Below, one piece after another: positions 1-6,415 of a stretch of 7,952 nt of DNA (within the stretch, counting starts at the first letter, position 1; every line of letters starts with the position of its first letter). The position numbers were made by a program, and so were the translations under genes. The notes beneath the pieces were generated by a model. That model was not told the origin of the DNA, searched no databases, and saw only the letters and a list, made by a program, of their open reading frames with translations. The stretch is from Bacteroidota bacterium. Lineage in GTDB: Bacteria > Bacteroidota > Bacteroidia > Bacteroidales > Marinifilaceae. The stretch lies in assembly GCA_023400335.1 (NCBI GenBank), contig JAEXFF010000144.1:1-7952 (forward strand), written 5' to 3'.

Positions 1-2
1 AA

Positions 3-2006
3 CATCCGCTCGCCATTATGGCCAGTGATGTCTGGGCTTTGGGAGCAACGCTTTTCGAGTTGCTGACGGGAGATACTCCTTTTGGGGATTTGGGAGGAGT
101 GTTGCAACAAAAGGGAGCAGAGATCCCGGAAATTACAGGGGATTATTCCCCGGAATTGAAACGGGTAGTCGAAGCCTGTCTGGCAAAAGAACCCTGGGAC
201 CGCCCGACGGCCCGTACGATACGGGAATATGCCGAGGCCTATCTGAGCGGGAAAAAATGCGATTGGGACTTGTTCTTTTCTCCGCATAGGAGTAAAAAAG
301 AAGAACCTTCCGGGCCTAAAAAAACGGAAAAGAAAGATAAAGTAATATCGGATCCGAATAAAACGGTTCCCGTAGAAGAAGAGAAAATCCGGAAATCCCG
401 GAAAGGTTTGTATATCGGATTGACTGTCGTTTTGATTGCTGTCGGAATAGGAGCTTTCTTTTTCCTGGTTCCGAAGGCAGACAGGGAACAAGAAGCATGG
501 GAGAATTGTATCAGCCGGGAAGATTATGCCCAATATGTTGCAAACTTCCCGCAGGGGAAATATTTGCCGGAGGCTCAGCGGAAGATCGACAGTCTGACGT
601 ACCTCAGTTGTCAGACACTGCACGATTATGAGTTTTATCTGGCTTCTCATCCGCTGGGCATGTATGCCGATGCGGCTAGCTATAAAATTGATTTGCTGAG
701 ACGGTCGGAAGAAGAACAGAAGGAAAAAGAACGGGTGGCGGCCCAGAAGGGGTGGATCGATATCAAGCGGATGGAATTTGCCAATATGGACAGTACTTTA
801 CAGCTGATCGGGGATTACGGGGCTACACTGTATGCTACCGATATCTTTTATTTGCTTCCCCGGATGGTGTATAACGATTTGTCGGAAGATTCCAAAACCA
901 TCGAATTGGATGTAAAACTGTATAATTCCAACGGGGATTTAATGCGGGGAAAAGATTCTCCTTCCGGCTTTACTTATAAGATGTCTATTACTACAGCCGG
1001 TAATTACAAACAGGATGACAGTGAACAATTGCTGGGATGGGGAAGTAGTGCAGGAGGAATATACAGCCCGGGCCGTTACCGTTGGGAAGTGTGGTATAAA
1101 GGAAAGAAACTGTATTCTACTTCCGTAAAATTGCAAAAAAAGCCGGGAGAGGTGACTTACCTGACAGTCAATCCAAGCAGTGTTTCCTTTGGAGGATCGG
1201 GAGGAAGCCGGACTTTTTATGTTTCTACAGACGGAGATTCCTGGACGGTAGATTATCTGCCAAACTGGTGTTCCGTTACCAAATCCGCCACTTCTTTTCA
1301 GTTGAAATGTGAGGCCAATACCGGAGGAGAACGGACAGACTGGTTTAAAGTAAACGCCGGAGATAAAACGGTAAAAATAACGATAACCCAAAAGGTTGCA
1401 GAGCCCCCTTTATCAAAGGGAGGATGGAAGAGTATGATAAAGACGGTGATGGGGAGCGGTGTTTCAAAGACGTATACGGAAGGAGATACTTACAAAGGAC
1501 AAATGTCTTCCGGAACCAGGCATGGAATGGGATTTTACCGGTGGAAGGATGGAGATTTTTATGCAGGTGCCTGGCAGAACGGAACAAAAAATGGCTACGG
1601 AATTTATATAATAAATAATGACGGGAGTTATATTAATGGCTGTAAGGATTGTATGTACTATGTCGGAAATTGGGAAAACGGGAAAAAAGTGGGGAAAGGA
1701 ACTTGTTACGATAAAATGGGAAATCTGATTTATTACGGTAATTTTTCAGACGATAAACCGACGGAGACTTATCCGATGAGCGGGTATAGTTCTTATAAGT
1801 TTGAATGTGTATCCTGCGGAGAAGATAAATATGTGGGAGAGACCAAAGATGGAAAACGGCACGGTTACGGAATATACCTGTGGACAAACGGTGCCATTTG
1901 GGTTGGTAACTGGTCGGAAGGGGAACGGAAAGGTTACGGCATTTACATGAGCCTGGACGGAACGATTACGACCGGTACCTGGGAGGGGAATAGTTTGACG
2001 CATTGA
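3..2006 (+). CDS. Membrane-anchored Ser/Thr protein kinase, 5'-truncated, with BACON and MORN-repeat C-terminus
   Basis: The reading frame is open from base 3 and has no start in the window; the ATG at 18 lies inside the kinase fold, so it is not the true start. Counting from that ATG, residues 1-75 match the end of a Hanks-type kinase: SDVWALGATLFELLTG (subdomain IX) and a closing DRPTA (subdomain XI). The ATP loop, catalytic loop and activation segment lie upstream and cannot be judged. A lysine-rich linker (80-129) precedes one membrane helix (about 130-151). The kinase should therefore be cytoplasmic and the remainder outside the inner membrane. That remainder holds two YxxxFPxGxY/YxxxHPxGxY-type repeats (about 165-228), an unassigned, probably beta-rich region (245-375), a BACON-like domain (about 378-460, ending ITITQK), a short PPLSKGG linker and six to seven MORN repeats (about 488-660). 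The inferred role is sensing an envelope signal or ligand and phosphorylating cytoplasmic proteins. The kinase and MORN assignments are firm, BACON fairly firm, and the ligand unknown. Confidence 0.88.
   Translation, partial: HPLAIMASDVWALGATLFELLTGDTPFGDLGGVLQQKGAEIPEITGDYSPELKRVVEACLAKEPWDRPTARTIREYAEAYLSGKKCDWDLFFSPHRSKKEEPSGPKKTEKKDKVISDPNKTVPVEEEKIRKSRKGLYIGLTVVLIAVGIGAFFFLVPKADREQEAWENCISREDYAQYVANFPQGKYLPEAQRKIDSLTYLSCQTLHDYEFYLASHPLGMYADAASYKIDLLRRSEEEQKEKERVAAQKGWIDIKRMEFANMDSTLQLIGDYGATLYATDIFYLLPRMVYNDLSEDSKTIELDVKLYNSNGDLMRGKDSPSGFTYKMSITTAGNYKQDDSEQLLGWGSSAGGIYSPGRYRWEVWYKGKKLYSTSVKLQKKPGEVTYLTVNPSSVSFGGSGGSRTFYVSTDGDSWTVDYLPNWCSVTKSATSFQLKCEANTGGERTDWFKVNAGDKTVKITITQKVAEPPLSKGGWKSMIKTVMGSGVSKTYTEGDTYKGQMSSGTRHGMGFYRWKDGDFYAGAWQNGTKNGYGIYIINNDGSYINGCKDCMYYVGNWENGKKVGKGTCYDKMGNLIYYGNFSDDKPTETYPMSGYSSYKFECVSCGEDKYVGETKDGKRHGYGIYLWTNGAIWVGNWSEGERKGYGIYMSLDGTITTGTWEGNSLTH
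1404..1422 (+). repeat. Short palindrome encoding the BACON-MORN linker
   Basis: The 6-bp arms CCCTTT (1406-1411) and AAAGGG (1415-1420) flank the trinucleotide ATC, with one further C-G pair at 1404/1422 beyond a mismatch. In frame this encodes the PPLSKGG linker between the BACON and MORN domains. The arms and linker peptide resemble those made when short interspersed palindromes are translated in other bacteria. With one copy in the window, chance is also possible. Confidence 0.35.
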
Positions 2007-2028
2007 TTCGTGAACACAAGGGGAGCGG

Positions 2029-2093
2029 AGTAAGGCTTCGCGGAGGAATGAACCTGCGGTTCTGATTAAGGAATTAATTTGAAACGCAGGTTC
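2029..2093 (+). repeat. Intergenic palindromic repeat, copy A
   Basis: This is the first of three related elements. Bases 2029-2078 align without gaps to 6175-6224 with 42 of 50 identical. The arms GAACCTGCG (2050-2058) and CGCAGGTTC (2085-2093) are perfect 9-bp complements. They enclose the conserved core CGGTTCTGATTAA, and an inner ATTAA...TTAAT can pair at the tip. It lies 23 bases after the kinase stop codon, in a gap between convergent genes. It could act as a 3'-end hairpin for the kinase transcript, although only a weak T-rich tract (GTTTATTTAAAT) follows. Function unknown. Confidence 0.72.
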
Positions 2094-2157
2094 GTTTATT
2101 TAAATAATTACGTTTTGTTGGTGGTTGATGGGAGGAAAAAGCGCGAAAGTGTTCAAT

Positions 2158-2255
2158 TGTGCAAATGTTTAAGAATCTTTTCTCCTTCATCCTTTTTCCC
2201 TTGCACATTTAAATATTTAAACATTTATACATTCACATTTAAACCCTTAAACGTT
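2158..2255. repeat. AT-rich degenerate repeat tract with nested inverted repeats
   Basis: The tract contains several variants of CATTTAAA and TTAAACATTT (for example 2206-2213, 2217-2226 and 2235-2243). Two inverted pairs are visible: TGTGCAA (2158-2164) with TTGCACA (2201-2207), and AAATGTTTAA (2163-2172) with TTAAACATTT (2217-2226). The arms overlap, so only one of the two could form at a time. No convincing gene is present. Low-complexity drift between convergent genes is the simplest reading. Confidence 0.4.
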
Positions 2256-2278
2256 CCCCTCAACGTTTGATTTTAAGG
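2245..2278 (-). terminator. Hairpin spanning the glsB-like stop codon
   Basis: The 7-bp arms AAACGTT (2249-2255) and AACGTTT (2262-2268) are perfect complements around a 6-base loop. CCTT (2245-2248) can pair with AAGG (2275-2278) across a 6-base bulge. The TGA stop of the minus-strand acyltransferase (2262-2260) overlaps the loop and the edge of the stem. No U-run follows on the minus strand, so it is not a canonical intrinsic terminator. It may protect the mRNA end or be incidental. Confidence 0.35.
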
Positions 2279-3216
2279 CCCAGGAAGCGGGGGATGTAGG
2301 TAGCGACGTGTCTCAGTTTTTTGGCTTCGTATACATCGGCGATATTGATGAGGATAGCCGTTTCTTCTACTCCGCCGAAACCCGGATTTATGGCTGTGCC
2401 GAAACAGCGCATAGAAGGGGAAAGACTCATGTAGGCATTTACGAGGGGAGGAATGTTTTCCCCCAGGTCCCGGACGTGACGGGAGAGTATTTTGTAGTCT
2501 TCCTCGTAATTGTTTCCTGTGAAAACGGATTCCATTCTGGTTTCGTCTATGTGAATTTCCAGGGGATGTATCGGTTGCACCAATCCTTCGTTATCCCGGA
2601 AATATTTCCGCATGAAATAGAGGATCATATCCCGGGCGTGCATGTTGAAACTGGTATACATGGTAACTTTCCCGAAGAAGTATTTGATATTGGGATTATC
2701 TACGGTAAGGGCTCCCAGTCCGTCCCAGAGATTGTCCAGGGCGAAGAGCGATTTGCGTCCCATACGGGTGGATTGGTAAAGGGGATGTACAAAAGAGCGT
2801 CCTAACTCAATCATCTTCGTCAGATAACCGGCTTTAAACGTGTCGGAAAAGCGGAAGAGCTCGGTTGTGGCTAAATTGGGTTCTCCTTCGGCATTTAAAG
2901 AGAGATGGTCGCAAAGGATATAACGGTATCCGCCGATGATTTCTTTTTCTTTGGGATCCCAGACAATAAGCTGTTGATAGGGAGTTTCCGGATTGATGTC
3001 GAATTCGTCTATATCGATCTCTTTACCCGTTCCTCCGCCTGCGCTGCGAAAGGTCAGTTCCCGTATGCGTCCTATTTCCCGCATTAAATTCGGGGCATTA
3101 TAGGCTGTGAAAGTATAAATCTCATTACCGGCTTTATTGGTTTTCCGAATAAATTTATCTTCTGTCAGTTCCGCAAGAAGTTTTTCTTTTTCGACGGGAT
3201 AAATAACGGGCTGCAT
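2260..3216 (-). CDS. glsB: OlsB/GlsB-type GNAT N-acyltransferase (acyl-amino-acid lipid synthesis)
   Basis: This 318-residue protein has no signal peptide or membrane helix and is probably cytoplasmic or membrane-peripheral. It carries the hallmarks of the OlsB-like GNAT family (Acetyltransf_5): a GKEIDIDEFD segment (about 64-73), QLIVWD (about 82-87), the GGYRYI strand (95-100) and ELGRSFVHPLYQ (137-148), which should form the acyl-thioester binding turn. In Bacteroides thetaiotaomicron GlsB transfers a 3-hydroxyacyl chain from ACP to the amino group of glycine, giving commendamide-type N-acyl-glycine, and GlsA adds a second acyl chain. The neighbouring PlsC-type gene on the same strand, 141 bases upstream, fits that two-step pathway. 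Glycine rather than ornithine as substrate is inferred from the likely taxon and cannot be read from the sequence. The ATG at 3216 gives a normal N-terminus. A TATATTTG promoter element lies in the gap, so it can probably be transcribed independently of the upstream gene. Confidence 0.85.
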   Translation of the reverse strand: MQPVIYPVEKEKLLAELTEDKFIRKTNKAGNEIYTFTAYNAPNLMREIGRIRELTFRSAGGGTGKEIDIDEFDINPETPYQQLIVWDPKEKEIIGGYRYILCDHLSLNAEGEPNLATTELFRFSDTFKAGYLTKMIELGRSFVHPLYQSTRMGRKSLFALDNLWDGLGALTVDNPNIKYFFGKVTMYTSFNMHARDMILYFMRKYFRDNEGLVQPIHPLEIHIDETRMESVFTGNNYEEDYKILSRHVRDLGENIPPLVNAYMSLSPSMRCFGTAINPGFGGVEETAILINIADVYEAKKLRHVATYIPRFLGLKIKR

Positions 3217-3290
3217 GTTGTATCATTTATAAATTAACGGTTGCCGGAGTTTCCTCAGCGTCCTTCCTTTTATGGATATAAATTTTCCAA

Positions 3291-3298
3291 CAAATATA
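3291..3298 (-). promoter_or_regulatory. Bacteroidetes -7 element for the glsB-like gene
   Basis: Read on the minus strand this is TATATTTG, an exact match to TAnnTTTG, about 75 bases before the ATG at 3216. A T-rich stretch (complement of 3307-3315) stands where the -33 box belongs, but there is no exact TTTG. It implies a leader of roughly 70 bases and transcription separate from the upstream acyltransferase. Confidence 0.55.
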
Positions 3299-3357
3299 AG
3301 AATTTCCGAAAAAAATGCAGGGGAGGAGACATACTTTTTCCAGTCACCTGTTTCAAA

Positions 3358-4194
3358 TTATAAATGATAGAGCCTATCCTTGATGTCAGCTGCCCATTCT
3401 ATCGGTTTTTTGCTTTTGTCGATGGATTGCCAGGGAATCGGTTTCCCTATTTTAAAAACAAGGTGTTCTCCTTTCTTTTTATAGGCTTCTTTCGGCAACC
3501 AGATCATTTCGATATTCACTTTCAGACCGATTTTTTTCCGGAAATTTGAGAGATTATAGAAGAAATTAGAATTTTGTCCGCTGATAAAAATGGGAACGAT
3601 ATCCCTTTGGTACTTCACGGCTTCTGTAATAAAATTTTTCTGCCAGATCAGATCCTGAATAATACCGTGTTTTTTCCTGCTGCAAAGTCCGGCCGGAAAC
3701 ATGATCATCTGCCCGTCTGAGGCGTAAGCTTCCTGAATGGCTTTTACGGCTTCCCTCGACATATTGCCGTGTTTATTTACCGGTAGAAAAATAGAATTGA
3801 GATTTTTCAGGTTTAATAAGATATCGTTGACCGGAAATTTCAATACCGGATAATATTTGCCTAAGAATGAGATCAAAGCAATTCCGTCGGGTCCTCCCAG
3901 GGGATGATTGGAAACAAAAATACAACGTTTCTCCGGAGCCGGCAGATTTTCGGTACCCTGGACTTCTATGGAAAGTTCCAGGTATTCCATAACGGCATCT
4001 GCAAAATCGATCCCTTTCCGTTCCCCGTGCTTACCGATAAAGTCATTGATTTCATTCAGGCAAACAATCCGTTTGAGCCAGCTGTATACAAATCCGGGGA
4101 TACAACGGGCAAGCCGGGGATTTTTACTTTTAAACACTTCTTCCAGGTGTATGGGCTTCAGCGTATCGTTTGCTATTCCGGAACTTTGATTCAT
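3358..4194 (-). CDS. glsA: PlsC-type 1-acyltransferase, GlsA/OlsA-like
   Basis: This 278-residue protein is a lysophospholipid-acyltransferase-family enzyme. Visible blocks are the catalytic NHPLGGPDG (96-104, with His97 and Asp103), a lysine-containing segment KFPVNDILLNLKNL (119-132), MFPAGLCSRK (165-174, in the position of the usual FPEG block) and IVPIFISGQNS (199-209). The His-to-Asp spacing is five residues rather than the four of classical PlsC; I recall this HPxGxxDG form from the hemolysin/OlsA-like branch. It should add an ester-linked acyl chain to the hydroxyl of an N-acylated amino acid, the second step after the adjacent GNAT enzyme. By position it is the first gene of the pair in the direction of transcription. 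A promoter element lies about 20 bases before the ATG. A general phosphatidic-acid-forming role is the alternative, but the neighbour favours aminolipid synthesis. Confidence 0.8.
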   Translation of the reverse strand: MNQSSGIANDTLKPIHLEEVFKSKNPRLARCIPGFVYSWLKRIVCLNEINDFIGKHGERKGIDFADAVMEYLELSIEVQGTENLPAPEKRCIFVSNHPLGGPDGIALISFLGKYYPVLKFPVNDILLNLKNLNSIFLPVNKHGNMSREAVKAIQEAYASDGQMIMFPAGLCSRKKHGIIQDLIWQKNFITEAVKYQRDIVPIFISGQNSNFFYNLSNFRKKIGLKVNIEMIWLPKEAYKKKGEHLVFKIGKPIPWQSIDKSKKPIEWAADIKDRLYHL

Positions 4195-4214
4195 GGCATC
4201 GTTCTTTAATGAAG

Positions 4215-4222
4215 CAAAGATA
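4215..4222 (-). promoter_or_regulatory. -7 promoter element for the glsA-like gene
   Basis: Read on the minus strand this is TATCTTTG, an exact TAnnTTTG match ending about 20 bases before the ATG at 4194, so the leader would be short (roughly 15 bases). The T/A-rich DNA behind it has no clear TTTG at -33. Confidence 0.55.
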
Positions 4223-4306
4223 ATAAAGTTTTTAAAAATTATCCGGGGCAGGAAGGTGCAGAAGTTTGCTTTTCCTGAAAACGTTTTTAAAGCCGCTCCC
4301 CTTTCT

Positions 4307-4334
4307 TTTGTAGGTTATATATAACTTATTTTAA
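4307..4334 (+). promoter_or_regulatory. Weak promoter candidate for the TPR lipoprotein gene
   Basis: TTTG (4307-4310) is followed after 16 bases by TATTTTAA (4327-4334), an imperfect fit to the -33/-7 pattern with short spacing. It would give a leader of about 95 bases, very A-rich just before the ATG. No better TAnnTTTG match was found in 4195-4434 on this strand. That 240-base gap otherwise holds only the two divergent promoter regions. Confidence 0.28.
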
Positions 4335-4434
4335 TAAAGAAAACACAACAGTTCAGGGAGAATACCGTTAAACAATGCATAAAACAATAGAATCAGTAAA
4401 CATAAGGAAATAGGTTAAACTAAAATTAAAAATT

Positions 4435-6117
4435 ATGAAGCGCACTTTTTTTATAACTACACTGGCTTTCCTGATGATAGGGCTTTTGACAGGGTGTAAC
4501 TCTATGAAAAAGTTACAAAAAGAAGCCATAGAGACGGCCGTTATCGGTCAGATTAATCCGACTCAGCTGCAAGCTGTAAATGGAAAAATTCATTTTGATT
4601 ATACCATCAAATTCGGACCCAAACAATTCGGAAAACGAATGATATTGAAAATCACTCCCCGTATGCAATATGGAAATAGGGTTGAAAAATTACCGTCCAT
4701 CTATGTACAGGGAGAAAAAGTAAAAGGGAGCAATTATCCTGTAATTGCTTATAAGAGTGCTACTACTGTGAATCAGAAGATGACGATGAACTTCCGCGAA
4801 GGGATGCAGAACGGAGTGCTTTGGGCTGACATTGAAGCCATACAAGGTAAGAAGTCCTTTATGCTGACGCCGATGATCCTGAATCAGAACGGCGTTCAGG
4901 TATGGCAGAATTATTCGGTTCGTATCGACGGAGTGAATTATATTCCGGTCATGACGGAGACCATTATAGAAGACGTACCGGCTACCGGAGTAGGAGTCGT
5001 AAGCGGTTATGTATTATTTCCTCTGGGACAGTATAAAATTCCTGAATCCCAGCAACATTCAACGGTTATGAATCAGGCTACCGAAGCCATGAAGAAAGTT
5101 TTGGCCAACCCCAATGCTAAGGTAACAACCATGTTGTTATACGCTTCCAGTTCTCCGGAAGGGGCTGAACGGATCAATAAAAATTTGACCAGTAACCGCT
5201 TTAAGACAGCTAAAACCTTTTTCGAAAAAGATTTGGGCATTGCCAGTCTGCCGGTTGTGAAAAATGCCAAGTTTGTAGTACCTCAGATGGTTACGGAAAA
5301 CTGGGAAGGACTTTATTTGCTGTTGAAGGATTCCAATATAAAGAATAAAGACCAGATGATTCAGGATCTGAAAAATGCTTCTACCAGTACCAAACGGAAT
5401 AATTTACTCGATTCTTACGTTAAGAATAATGCAGAATTGAAGAATGATATATTGCCTTTATTGCGCCGGGCTGATTTCTTTTTGTTCTATACAGTGCCCG
5501 AAACGGTTCAGGAAGAAATGCAGATGACTTATTTTATTCCTCAGGCAGCTGAAAATACTCCTACAGTGGGAACTCAGTGGAACTGGCAGTTATTGAATGA
5601 CCTGGCCGTTGTAGCTTTGCAAAATAAAGATTATACACAGGCACAGAAATTACTGGAAGCTGCCATCGTCCTGAAACAGGATCCTTCTATTCTGAACAAT
5701 CTGGGAATTGTATATGCTAAAGAAGGAAATACATCCAAGGCCAAAGATATGCTGACGCAGGCCCAGGTGAAAAAAGAAGCCCAGTACAATATGGGATTGC
5801 TTCTGCTGCAACAGGGAGATTATCAGAAAGCTGTTTCTTATCTGCAAAATAAACCGACCATTTATCTGGCTTATGCCCAGTTGATGGCAGGGGATAACAA
5901 CGCAGCCCTGAATACCTTTAAAAAGATGAAGCTGACAAACGCTACTGAATATTATCTTATGGCTGTGGCCGCTGCCCGGGTAAAAGATGTCAATGCCATG
6001 ACGATGGCCCTGCAAAAAGCCATTGAGATGAATCCGAAATTGAAACAGCAGGCTGCTACCGATGCTGAATTCCAACCGTATGCCAATAATGCGGTCTATC
6101 GGCAGCTGACGAGGTAA
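4435..6117 (+). CDS. Lipoprotein with degenerate OmpA-like segment and TPR repeats
   Basis: A 560-residue protein starting with a lipoprotein signal: MKR, a hydrophobic stretch (5-19) and the lipobox LLTGC with lipidation at Cys21. The following Asn is not an obvious inner-membrane retention signal, so outer-membrane attachment is likely. Residues 45-175 look like an all-beta region with alternating strands. Residues 208-265 resemble a degenerate OmpA C-terminal domain: helix, then VTTMLLYASSSPEG, then N-x2-LTSNRFKTAKTFF, like the family's G-x-(A/S)-S-x-x-G ... N-x2-L-(S/T)-x2-R pattern; peptidoglycan binding is therefore possible but unproven. Residues 385-545 hold about four TPR-type helical pairs, including LNNLGIVYAKEGNTSKAKDML and YNMGLLLLQQGDYQKAVSYL. 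The gene stands alone, divergent from the acyltransferases and convergent with adk. It probably acts as an envelope scaffold or assembly factor; its partner is unknown. Confidence 0.82.
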   Translation: MKRTFFITTLAFLMIGLLTGCNSMKKLQKEAIETAVIGQINPTQLQAVNGKIHFDYTIKFGPKQFGKRMILKITPRMQYGNRVEKLPSIYVQGEKVKGSNYPVIAYKSATTVNQKMTMNFREGMQNGVLWADIEAIQGKKSFMLTPMILNQNGVQVWQNYSVRIDGVNYIPVMTETIIEDVPATGVGVVSGYVLFPLGQYKIPESQQHSTVMNQATEAMKKVLANPNAKVTTMLLYASSSPEGAERINKNLTSNRFKTAKTFFEKDLGIASLPVVKNAKFVVPQMVTENWEGLYLLLKDSNIKNKDQMIQDLKNASTSTKRNNLLDSYVKNNAELKNDILPLLRRADFFLFYTVPETVQEEMQMTYFIPQAAENTPTVGTQWNWQLLNDLAVVALQNKDYTQAQKLLEAAIVLKQDPSILNNLGIVYAKEGNTSKAKDMLTQAQVKKEAQYNMGLLLLQQGDYQKAVSYLQNKPTIYLAYAQLMAGDNNAALNTFKKMKLTNATEYYLMAVAAARVKDVNAMTMALQKAIEMNPKLKQQAATDAEFQPYANNAVYRQLTR

Positions 6118-6174
6118 GGTTTGGATGTTCAACTGTCCAAAAGGGATGGAATGATGCTTCGTTAAAGGAAGTAG

Positions 6175-6252
6175 ATTAAGGTTTCGCTGATGAACGAACC
6201 TTCGGTTCTGATTAAAGGATTAATGAGGGAGCCGGGTTTCGTTCATCAGCGA
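6175..6252 (+). repeat. Intergenic palindromic repeat, copy B (possible terminator)
   Basis: This is the best-preserved copy. The arms TCGCTGATGAACGA (6184-6197) and TCGTTCATCAGCGA (6239-6252) are perfect 14-bp complements. ACC/GGT continues the stem after a one-base bulge. CGGTTCT (6203-6209) pairs with bases in GGGAGCCG (6227-6234), allowing two G-U pairs, and ATTAA/TTAAT closes around an AGGA tetraloop. TTTTT follows directly (6253-6257), so on the plus strand it has the form of an intrinsic terminator 66 bases after the lipoprotein gene's stop. Bases 6175-6224 match copy A at 42 of 50 positions. Confidence 0.78.
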
Positions 6253-6286
6253 TTTTTGGGGGAATATTTCTTTTTGAGAGAAGGGA

Positions 6287-6366
6287 ATTAATGCTCCGCA
6301 GATGAACGGACTTCCGGTTCTGTTGAAGAATTAATCCGGAACTCTGCTACCGTTCATCAGCGAAGC
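6287..6366 (+). repeat. Intergenic palindromic repeat, copy C
   Basis: The third copy begins 34 bases after copy B in the same orientation. The outer arms 6293-6309 and 6350-6366 pair at 15 of 17 positions, including a perfect GATGAACGG/CCGTTCATC block. An inner TTCCGG (6312-6317) pairs with CCGGAA (6336-6341). The core CGGTTCTGTTGAAGAATTAAT is one base shorter than in A and B. TTTT follows at 6367-6370. Relative to copy B the arm bases differ but complementarity is kept. Confidence 0.75.
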
Positions 6367-6370
6367 TTTT

Positions 6371-6409
6371 GACGGGCGTTTCTCCGGCACGAAGTGCCAT
6401 TCCTCCGTC
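6371..6409. other. Two-tier hairpin in the adk 3' flank
   Basis: GGCAC (6386-6390) and GTGCC (6394-6398) close a three-base loop. GACGG (6371-6375) and CCGTC (6405-6409) form an outer pair. It ends 6 bases beyond the adk stop codon and directly abuts copy C. On the minus strand no U-run follows, so terminator activity for adk is uncertain. The 10-mer CATTCCTCCG (6398-6407) is the exact reverse complement of CGGAGGAATG within copy A (2041-2050), hinting at shared ancestry with the repeat family. Confidence 0.42.
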
Positions 6410-6415
6410 TGCATA

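Noticed and set aside
939..1391. 150-residue minus-strand ORF
   Set aside because: Antisense to the kinase gene's beta-rich and BACON regions; composition is that of a shadow frame.
2029..2093. tRNA or tRNA-like gene (GGTTC motif near a stem)
   Set aside because: The folding is a single long hairpin with no cloverleaf or acceptor stem.
2079..2270. Possible 63-residue plus-strand ORF in the gap after the kinase gene
   Set aside because: It begins inside repeat copy A, runs through low-complexity AT-rich DNA and overlaps the end of the opposing gene; the peptide shows no recognisable domain.
2308..2805. 165-residue plus-strand ORF
   Set aside because: It lies wholly opposite the OlsB/GlsB-like gene, whose protein has clear family motifs; this frame has none.
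5650..6132. 160-residue minus-strand ORF
   Set aside because: Antisense to the TPR repeats of the lipoprotein gene, with no family resemblance.
6175..6366. CRISPR array
   Set aside because: Only two adjacent units of about 80 bp, with imperfect identity, long palindromes and no uniform short spacers; no cas genes are present.
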